The notes beneath the pieces were generated by a model. That model made no database searches. It saw nothing but the letters and a program-made list of their open reading frames with translations, and was not told the origin of the DNA. 64,000 bases of DNA from Apis mellifera (Eukaryota > Arthropoda > Insecta > Hymenoptera > Apidae): assembly GCF_003254395.2 (NCBI RefSeq), contig NC_037643.1:13224963-13288962 (forward strand), written 5' to 3'. How positions within the stretch are numbered: the first letter of the stretch is position 1; every line of letters begins with the position of its first letter. Positions 54,401 through 64,000 of this stretch are shown here, one piece after another. Both the position numbers and the translations under genes were made by a program.

Positions 54401-57400
54401 AGAATAATTCTAATACTTATACCTGGATTAGTATTTGGCTTATCAAGAAATGTTTTTAATCCAAAAGTATATTGTGGTGCTTTATCAAGATTTACTTTTT
54501 CAGGAGCATAAGTTCCTGGTGCTAAAAATTTTTACAAAATTTTCTTTTACAATTACATTTTTACAAAATTATTGGATATTTTTTCAATATGATATTTAAT
54601 ATAATAAAATTTTTAATTTTCAATAAAAATTATATTCATATAAAGTATATATTTTTAATTTTAATTCAATAATTAGAGATTAAAGTTTTGAATTCCAAAA
54701 AAATAAACTATCATTTAATTGTTTAATTTTCATAAAAAAATTATCTAAATTATATATCTTATTTGAATTAAATTTTTCGAGATTATATATATCAAAATAA
54801 AATGAATGTATATTGATGTAAAAATAAAAAAATTAAATCTTTTTCTTTGCAATTACCTGGAGTATCATTTATTTTTTCAAGGGGAGTCCTCAGTCCAAAA
54901 GTAAATTGTGGCGTTTTATCCAATTTTACATTTTCTGGATAATACGTACCTGGTGCTGAGAATAATTTCTTTTTATAATTTATTAATTAGATAATTTATC
55001 AAAAAAAATTTTTTATTTTTTACATATTTTTTTAAATTATTTTTAACATGTTTATTTTTACAAAACTTAATATTTATTTATTTATAATAAATTTTTTAAA
55101 TTATTTATTATTTTATTAATTTATATATATTTATATTTATTTTTTTATGTTTTAATAAATTATTGAAATTTATATACCAGGTATGTTATCAGGTTTCTCT
55201 ACTCGACCTTTTCCAGTGAGACTGTATTGAGGACCCTTATCTAAATTGACTTTTTCAGGATAATACAAGCCAGGTGCTATAAAAATAAGTTGAAATATGT
55301 GAATGGTAATATAATTACCAAATATTATTACAAGTGCAGAATGAATATATCATTATACATATCATCACAGATAAGATGAAAATAAACCTATATGTAAAAT
55401 AAATCTATATATCATAAGTTTATAGATATCGTTTATGATTTCTTATCATATGAAATATCTTCCTGTGATAATATGTTTGTCTTGTCAAAAAAGACAAGAC
55501 AATTACTACTTCATTGACCAAACAAATATATGCTAAATTTTTCATAAATTTATATTTATTAAGATATTTAATAAATTTTATTAAATTATACAATTATATT
55601 ATTGAAAAAATAATAAATCTAAATTTCTTTTTTCTGTTTTTAGATAAATTACTAATTTTAATATTTATCAATGATTCAAATAACAGAAGTTTGGTTAATG
55701 AAATTTTAATCAAGCGTTTTAAATTTTTGATTACCTGGATTATCGTTCGGTTTTACGAGAGGAGGCCTAACTCCAAAACTGTATTGCGGTGTATTGTCCA
55801 ATCTTACCTTTTCGGGATGATAAGTTCCAGGTGCTGATATTATAATATACCAATATTAATTACATTTTTTTTTCAGAAATAAATAATAGCAGAAAAAGAA
55901 ATAATAAAAATAAAAAATAATAATATATTTCATAATGAAATAAAAAAGAGAAAATTTATAAAATAAAATTTGTAAAACAATTTGAAAAATATTTTTCTAT
56001 ATTTATAAAAAAATGCATTAATATTTTTTTTATATTTTTTTGTTAAATAAATTATAATATAATTATATATAACTAAATAAATATCAAAAATTGCATGCAA
56101 ATATATCATAAGCATCGTTTTTGTTAATACTGATCTATCTACTACTAAAACTATATAAATATAATTTATAAAAAAAATTTAAATAGCAAGGATGCGATAT
56201 TAATCATCAAGCTACAATTGCAAAATAAAATAAGAAGCTAAATAATATTGTCGTTATTTGAAAATCTAAGAATACCTAAAAGTTTATTCTTCGAACAACT
56301 AAAATTGCAGAAATTCTCCATTCTAGGCAATTCCTAGAATCAATGGACAGTTATGCACCATTTTCGATATTTTCGACTTTTTTTCAAGAGTTAATAAAAT
56401 TACAAAAAAATAAATCTAATTTAATAAAATTAATACATGTGTGATTTTTTTAAATTTATTGCAGAAAATGTGTATTATTTGCGATAAACTTTTGTTATAG
56501 AAAATGAAATTATTTTTTATCATCGACTTCGTTTTATTCTAATATTTTAAATTAAAAATAAAAGAAGAAAAAATGAAAATTTCTATATGTTTGATTATTA
56601 AATGAAATAATTTAAAAACAATCTTATTTTACTCTCTTAAGTCTTTGAATTTTTTTCAAAATTCAAAGAATTGATTAATACTATTAAAATATTAATTAAT
56701 TTAATTAATCCTCTGTAAAAAATATATAAAATTGTATAGAAGGTTTATATAATATTTATATATTATTTTGATATACTTAATTACCAGGTATATCGCTTGG
56801 TTTGTCCAGTACAGATTTCAAGCCGAAACTGTACTCGGGCGATTTGTCGATATTCACTTTTTCGGTGCAATAGTCATTCGGCGCTACGATTAAGATGATA
56901 TTTATTATCATCAATTTTTATCATAATAATTTTTGGATGAAATTGATAACGAAACATGCAAGAAAATGCAAAATAGAAATTATTCATCATAATTTTTCAT
57001 AATTACAAATTATTAGAAAAAATATTTTAAATTCATTTAGTTTATTTCAATTAAGTTAAAAAAAAAAAGATTTTCGTGCACGTCATATATATATTCTCAA
57101 TCACATTTTAATATTTACCTCAAAATTATTATAATTTATTTATTGACTTTTAAAAAATTAAAAAATTAAGAAAATAATTTTTTAATGTTTCTTGATATAA
57201 AATTAACGTTTCTTAAATCTATTTTATTGCAATATATATATATATATACACAAATATACTCACCAGGTGTACAACTAATTTTTTCAGTTTGAGTTTTAAT
57301 GCCAAATGAGTATTTTGGTGAATGATCCAAAATAATCTTTTCTGCCTTTTCTGGATTATAATCACCAGGCGCTGGTGTGATTTCCTGTTTCGTGAATTTC

Positions 57401-58994
57401 GTGCGGCTGTGTAACGATGATGCTGGTGCTGCATCTTTTCCTGCACCAATTTTATTAACAAATTTTCAAACTTATCAATAAAAAATTGACGAGATTTAAA
57501 CATTAACAAGAAATTTGATAAAAAAAAAAACAAATTTAGAAAACTAATTAGATTAAGATTTAAAATATTTATATCGCATAAAATATTTGACAGGATTTAA
57601 AAATATTTACATGTCTATTTTTTAATGTTTTTGATAAAAATATTTTTTAATATATAAAAAAATCCATATATCCAATATATTATTTATTTTTTGTTTAATA
57701 ACATAGTTGCATACACATCAAAAATAAAAATAAAATATTTTAATAGAAGATATAACATCAACAGATCAAATTATAATAAAATAAAAGAACAAATATTTAA
57801 TATAATAATATGTTTCATAAGTAAATCTTTTTAATTTTAATAATTCTTTTATAAAATAAAAAATTAATTGTCACACAATTAAAAATTCCTTTCATCAAAT
57901 ATACTTGATGATAAAAGATAAAATATAAATATTATCAAAAATTTATAAACATAGAATATTAAAAATTTCGTGCTCAATATTTGATCATTCAAAGGAAAGT
58001 AAAGGAATTTCGTGAATAAGAAACATTAAAAGCGTACATTCTTGCGAAATATTATACTGTCCTGAAGTTTGATCAATACTTAATTATATAGGGAATAGCA
58101 TTATCCATACCATTCATTTCTTCACAATGTTATCAGTTCATTTACATTTCCTTTAGTAATTTCTATTTTTATTTATGATTCGATTATTAGGATTGTTTTA
58201 CTTTACAACTTTTTACAATTTAAAATTTGTTTGTATTCACGTGAATGAATAATATGATCAAAAATTTATTTTTTATAAATTTTTTAACACACAATATAAA
58301 AATCATACATTTTTTCCAAAGAACATAAATTTTATATTTTTTTATATATTTGTATTATAACAATAATTAATAAATTTAAATTGTTTTAATATATTTACAT
58401 ATTTATATTAATATATATATATTTCTGAGAGAATTTTCTTTAGATTCAGTGAAACGAGTAATCAAAATATCATAAGTTTTTTTAAAGCTCTCTTCCTCTT
58501 CGTTTAATCGTTATTGTCTGAGATTATTTTTATTAACAAAGATAAAATAGGACTATAATTTCGTATCTGTAATAGCTATTTTTTTATGTAATATATTATC
58601 TTACCTTTCGCGCTAAGTCCGAAAACATTGTATTGGCCAGGACCCGGTCCAGGGCTATCATTTTTCGTCGCATGTCTAAAAATGTATAAGAGTACAATTA
58701 AATTAATTTGATAAAAATTATTAATCAAAATTAGAACCAATAATCGAATCTATGTACCTGCTTCCAAATGAGAAAGCAGGAGCTCTACCTCGTTTCGAAT
58801 CGGGAACAATTTTTCCTAAAAATTCGTACCTCTTATTTGAAATGTTTTAATTTGAATTTTAACAATAATCATACTCTAAATTAATTACCGATCAACGGGG
58901 GTAATGTTACACAAGCAGGACCAGGACTATTGTATTCTGCAGCTATAGGACCTCGCCTCTTTGTTGGTGTCCACGGTCTTTGTGTCATACCCAT
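51426..58994 (-). CDS. Sperm-tail PG-rich repeat (SHIPPO/STPGR) protein, ODF3/CIMAP family
   Basis: Family members bind sperm-flagellum microtubules and outer dense fibres (vertebrate ODF3/CIMAP; I recall Drosophila CG8086 as a relative). Eighteen exons on the minus strand: 58994-58889, 58815-58758, 58675-58605, 57440-57264, 56883-56785, 55833-55735, 55276-55178, 54955-54857, 54521-54423, 54311-54213, 54082-53984, 53882-53784, 53679-53578, 53079-52981, 52854-52756, 52683-52579, 52191-51932, 51509-51426; 650 residues. The start RPWTPTKRRGPIAAEYNSPGP matches the ODF3 N-terminus (RGPIxAxYxSPGP). Exons 5-16 each encode one repeat of the form APGTYSPEKVNLDKGPQYS followed by a (F/L)G or SGKG turn and a PxDxPG end. 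Eleven or so canonical PG repeats plus degenerate ones in exons 3, 4 and 17 are seen. No membrane segment or signal peptide. Ends NLKDAVY. Confidence 0.93.
57441..58604 (-). other. CIMAP intron 3 (1.2 kb)
   Basis: Separates the ODF3-like N-terminal exons from the PG-repeat exon array. A/T-rich; no extra exon or other feature supported. Confidence 0.55.
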
Positions 58995-61900
58995 GTTTTT
59001 TATATCTATACTTTTATCTTTCCTTTCCTAAAAAGAAATAAAATTTTCCTATATTTTTTTTTGAAAGAAAATTCCTATTTCTAATTTTCGATAAAAATCA
59101 TCCCCGATATTTTAAAAAGATGTTGTATTAATTTACTCGTTTTTTTTTTTCAATCAAGTTAATAAAAGTGTATTGAGCAAGTTTATTTTCCTGTGAGATT
59201 CCAAAGAGATTACTTGTGGAATAAATACGACTTTGAAAGACGGTCCACGAAAGAAACGACTCACGATTAACCATATAAGAATATGTCCATGGTGGATATC
59301 CAGAATCGCCCACCATTTGACATTGGACTGAATAAGACATGAATATAACAAATTGTATAGCTTACAAATAAGTCAAACAAATGCAGGTTAAACGAATGAC
59401 TCATGACCCACTTATAGTATTTTGTTGCTCCATTCGCATATACTAACGGCATAATAATTATAATACGATCTTTATGTGATTATAAAAATTTTTATTAATT
59501 AATTATACTTAAAATATAATGAAAAGAAATTTTTGGGATTAATTATTTGGGATTTGGGTGATGGAAATATCTTTTCCATCTCGATGATATATTTATGTTC
59601 TTCGAGAAATATTTTGTTTTTAATTACAAAAACAAAACTGAAGAGAAAGAAAAAATTGAAAAAAGAAATGGAAGAAAAAAATGATATGATTAAGTATCTA
59701 CTTGATGTGCAATTGTTAAAAATTGATCTAAATTAACAATAAGTCTTTCTTTATTCGATGGAGGCAAAAGTGGCTTGATCATCACGTGATTGAATTAATG
59801 TCTTGAAATTATACAAGACATTTTCATAATTATCAAGAATTAATCATTTAATGGAACATACCTAATATGGCAAATGTCGGAGATTCTTAGTCATTCTCAC
59901 ATATTATATTTCTTATAATCTAAATATGCAATAGGCAGAATACAAAATTAAGATAAAAAGATTTATATTTTTATATTCGATTAAAAATATTTGAAAATGT
60001 TCAATATAAAAATTATATAATATAAACTTATATAAGATAAATGATAAGAATTAATAATTAATTCAAAAATTTTGTATACATAAAATGATTTTTCATAAAT
60101 TCTATGATTCAATACTAATGTATATTTTCTAATATTATTTATATATTAGAAAAATTTATTATTTATATTGATATTTCATTATTGTTTTGATATTTAAAAA
60201 CTTTTAATTTTTTAAATTCTTTATATTTTCTATAATGATCATTAATTAATGAAATACTATTATATGAATTAAGATTTAAATAATCTTAAAATTATGATTG
60301 ATGAAATAAAGTTAAATTTAATATAATCATTTAATAAAATTTATTAATTACTTATTCATATTTAATCATTTACGAAAAGAATCAGAATTAATAAAAATTA
60401 TATATTATATATTACAAAATTTCATGTAAAGAATAATAACAAAAAAATAAATTATGTATTTTAATAGAAATATTATGTTATAATTATTGGACATTAAATT
60501 TTTAATTAAAAAAAAAAATTAAAGACAATTTAAACATTATTGAGATTCTAATAATATTGTATAATAATATTAACATATAAATGTTTATATACAATTGATT
60601 ATAAAAATATTCATTATAAGTTAAAAATTTAAAATGATTGATTAATAAAATTTTTTATAAATTTAATTCTTCTCCGGTTTGTTTTTCAATATTTCACAAT
60701 AATATAATGGAACTAATATTTGATATCTAGAAATGTATTTTATATTTTTGCTTTATTTTATCGAAATTCAAAATTTTTTTATAACATTATAAGAAAGTAA
60801 TACTTATTTTTAGTTAAGTAATTATATTTTTGCTTGTCTTGTCGATTAATATTTATTTAAAAAATAGATATTGCGATAATTTATATTATATATTATTATA
60901 AATTATTTGCATGATATAATGTATCAATTGATTTTATCAAAATTAGTTTTATGAATTACGATTTATGTCTTATATGATATTATTAGCAAATTCAATAATA
61001 TGCAACGATGATATAATATTTATTTACATCATATTGGATTATTCAGAATTACTCATCGTAAAAATCTTTTATATATGCGTAATCAAAACTAAAATATCTT
61101 TAATGATTGTATTGTATAAATAAGATTTTTTTCTATGAACAAAGTTTAAAATTTAATTTTTTATTGATAAGTTGCTGAAATTAATTAATTCGATTCTTAT
61201 ATTAACGTGCTTTACATAAATAAAAAAGTAGAAGAGAAGAAAATTATAAAATTATATAATTCTTCTATAAATATATAATTAATTAAAATGTGATTTTAAT
61301 TAAAAATATAATTTTAATTACATAATTAAATGTATCATAATCATATTTACCTTGAGTTTACGAAATGTATTGAAAAAAAGTAATAGTTTGTTGAAAAAAA
61401 CCGTGAACAATAACAAAACTGACAGATCAATTCGTAAACTTTTTCTACAAAAGTTATAGAAATAAGCACCAAAGATTATCGACTACCTGCACCCGAGCTA
61501 TGTTTCCGAGCGACTGAAAATTAAACACGCAACCGTGACATGTGCTTCTGTATCCCTACTACGCGCTCCTTAATATTAAGATTGAAACTATTTGACGCAT
61601 GCGCTTTTAATAGATAGATAGCTACAGATATTCTTTACAATATAAAAATATTCTTTATAGTGTAATATTAAAAATTTATATATTTTATCTCTTATTTTCA
61701 ATTCTTGCAATTGAATTAAATACATTTTCAAGAAAAGAATGAAAAAAATATTTAAAAAGATATTGATTCTTTATCGATCATGAATTTTTCAAATTTAATT
61801 ATGTGTCTATATTTAGAAAATTATAAGAAAATTAATCCTTAATGTAATGCCTGTATTTCTTTATATTTTTCATAAAATTAGGAGAAATAAAACACAATAA

Positions 61901-62044
61901 AATATTATAAGAAACTTACTATAAAAATAAAAGAAAGATAGAATAAAATTTTAAATAAATTTTATTTTATTCTCTTTTGAAAAATAAAAAATGCAATATT
62001 CAAAAAAGAATTGTATTAAAATTTTTGATGTTTCATTTACTTAC
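58995..62044. other. Upstream region of the CIMAP gene
   Basis: The CIMAP start exon seems to begin at an acceptor near 59029 (ttttag on the minus strand), so a leader exon lies upstream. A candidate is the GC-richer stretch 61352-61560, which ends in a gtaaat donor on the minus strand. A second GC-richer block at 59150-59460 has short overlapping open frames on the minus strand but no coding signature. The rest is A/T-rich. Confidence 0.45.
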
Positions 62045-62124
62045 TGAAAAAAATATCTCCTTGGCTCCTTTATTGGATAGACAGGATTTCGCAACCCACG
62101 TACCCTAACGTTCTTGGTTTCCAT
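62045..62124 (-). other. Possible orphan first coding exon (METKNVRVRGLRNP...)
   Basis: An ATG on the minus strand (62124-62122) opens a 26-codon frame rich in Arg, Val and Pro, ending at a consensus-like donor (TTTTCA|gtaagt). Composition is far from the A/T-driven background, with normal-looking codons. The phase (2) does not fit the CIMAP start exon, since joining would hit a stop at once. It may be the first exon of another gene, a leader exon, or chance. Confidence 0.25.
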
Positions 62125-64000
62125 CCTTGACTTTTGTAACCTTGTGTATTCAAGGCAAAAAACAGTTAAAATTAGGAATTCACTTTATTGTTAAAAATGA
62201 GTGTAAAATTTATTTAGTTCAGTTTTTACCAAATATACAAAAATATCAAATATACAAAATAAATCATGAGAAAAAGGGGTACCTAATTATTTCTATTTCT
62301 TATTATTTAAAAAACTTTTCAGGATAAAATTACACTATTTAAAAAATATATAATGATAAAAACAAATTTTTTTTACAATATTTTTTTATTTTAAAAACAT
62401 TGATCTTTTTTAAAAATATTATTTATTTTCAAGAATTTTTATTATTTGAAATATTTAAAAAATATAATGATTATTAATACTTAATAAGTATTAATAATAT
62501 ATTTTTATATTTCAACAGATAAGATATATATAATTATCTACATATACATTATATATCTACATATTTACTTTCTAATAATTAATAATTCTCTGTAAGTGAA
62601 AAATATATTTTTTTTAATTGTACAATAAGAAGAACTTAGAAATTTTTAAATTTATAATATTTCTATTTTCTATATTCCATATTTAATTATTATATAAATA
62701 AAATTTAATCATATATATGTATGTATATATTATACATATTAAAATTATGTTTTATTTTTATTTCAATATTTATTTAAAGTTTAACTTTCAATTCATTTGA
62801 TGAAATATATACATTCTTCGTTGTTAGAAGAAATACCACTTAAATTCTGTCTGCTTGACACTTTATCATTCCCCTCTCTTTAACCGCTGACATCACCTTC
62901 CACCACAGAACTGGTCAGTAAAACAGCTTCTACAAGTTAGTTATCTGTATGACAAGTTCAGTACGCTAAGGGATTTACATTTACTTTGCATCATCGTTTT
63001 AGGTGTATATTTTTATCTTAATCTATAAAAAGTGTCCAATATCATTATGTCCATCTCTTAATCTGTTCATATATCAAAATTCAAACTATAAATTAATATA
63101 TTTACTTATATAAAGTGAATCTTCATAAATTATAACTAAAGGTGCGTTATTTAATACAATTAGAATAAAGAAATTTTAATACTAAATTCATAAATAAATT
63201 TATATAGCATTACAAATTATATTTATAAATAAATATTATATATATCAAATAAAATAAATGAAACACATAATTAATGATTTTAAATTATTAATAGGTTCAA
63301 TTTAAAATAAAAATTAAGATACATAATAATGTAAATTCCCTTTCTCTTTCAATCATTCATCATTATATAATATATATACATATATACATATATATAATTT
63401 TAATAAAAATATCAATATATATCAGTATATAATTTCAATAAAAATATTCCAAAAATAAATGGTTAATGATTTAAATTCATTTTATTCTTTCATAAAGTAA
63501 TGTTATAAGAAATTATCGATCGATTCAATAAGGAAAGGTATCGTTTATCATTTATTTGATTTACTTATTCTTTTCTTTTTGAGACGGTAACGTAAACCAA
63601 GTAATAAAACATAAATAAATAATTAATGTACATTAATGTACGATATCACTATGTGAAAATATTTTAATTATCAACTCAGAATATTATAACAACGATAACT
63701 ATCTTTATTCATCGTCTCACAATGACATTTGATATTCTATCATAGATAACAAAGCTTGTAACTTTTAGTATTATTGCATGGATTATTTAATGATCAATGA
63801 ATTCAATGGCAACGTTGTCAACTCTATTTCTCGTTTGTCTGAATTTGAATTAATGCTAATGACAGGAAACGCATCCGGACAATACTTTTGCTTCCATGCA
63901 TGATAAATACGTATTTTACTTCGTATTTTAAGATGTTGTAATTGAATTTATATTTGAATTTATTTAATAAATAGAATATATAGCATGTTAAAAATATTGA
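62125..64000. other. Right-edge non-coding region
   Basis: No supportable gene. A GC-richer stretch at 62810-63000 stands out from A/T-rich surroundings and could be a promoter or non-coding exon. Another at 63780-63900 is weaker. A (TA)n/(ATAC)n run lies near 63366-63395. Confidence 0.5.

Noticed and set aside
52579..57440. Regularly spaced similar blocks that could suggest a CRISPR-like or satellite array
   Set aside because: The blocks are coding exons with splice sites, diverge at third positions, and are separated by introns of irregular length. They encode PG-rich repeats.
59128..59452. Overlapping minus-strand frames upstream of the CIMAP start
   Set aside because: Three frames open over the same bases, no motif, and no phase-compatible link to the CIMAP start exon. 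More likely leader or spacer sequence.

Overview
This window is AT-rich (mostly long A/T stretches) animal nuclear DNA with small exons, GT-AG introns and widely spaced genes. Base composition and protein sequences fit a hymenopteran insect, most likely a bee such as Apis. The species call is inference; the insect call is firm, because a mitochondrial cytochrome P450 and insect-like gene structures are present. I see no bacterial or viral genes, no CRISPR array and no rRNA or tRNA gene.

Layout, left to right: (1) 46-509, minus strand: N-terminal coding exon of a CYP301-type mitochondrial P450 that runs off the left edge. (2) 4457-8102, plus: a three-exon, 632-residue, mostly disordered protein that I do not recognise, with a clear TATA box. 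(3) 12293-16345, plus: six-exon HPS5 (BLOC-2 subunit, Drosophila pink). (4) 16.4-26.5 kb: a gene-poor stretch that is probably partly UTR, with a likely small DNA-transposon relic near 25.2 kb. (5) 26545-39831, minus: eleven-exon CPSF6, the large subunit of cleavage factor Im. (6) 42160-45493, plus: seven-exon Nap1 histone chaperone, head to head with CPSF6. (7) 47462-50368, plus: seven-exon N-acetylglucosamine-6-phosphate deacetylase (AMDHD2/NagA), with two introns that appear to use GC donors. (8) 51426-58994, minus: eighteen-exon sperm-tail PG-rich (SHIPPO/STPGR) repeat protein of the ODF3/CIMAP family, in which each repeat is carried by one phase-1 exon, usually exactly 99 nt. (9) 59-64 kb: largely non-coding, with one possible short orphan exon at 62045-62124.

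The genes belong to unrelated pathways (cuticle P450, lysosome-related organelle biogenesis, mRNA 3' end processing, chromatin assembly, amino-sugar catabolism, sperm axoneme), so this is ordinary gene neighbourhood rather than a gene system. Exon boundaries were derived by hand from splice signals, reading phase and remembered family sequence; every multi-exon model keeps an open frame through all its junctions. I did not find a convincing undescribed system. The most interesting items are the GC-AG introns, the exon-per-repeat array, a 81-nt symmetric cassette exon in CPSF6, the unrecognised TATA-driven gene, and a few unusually GC-rich non-coding islands.
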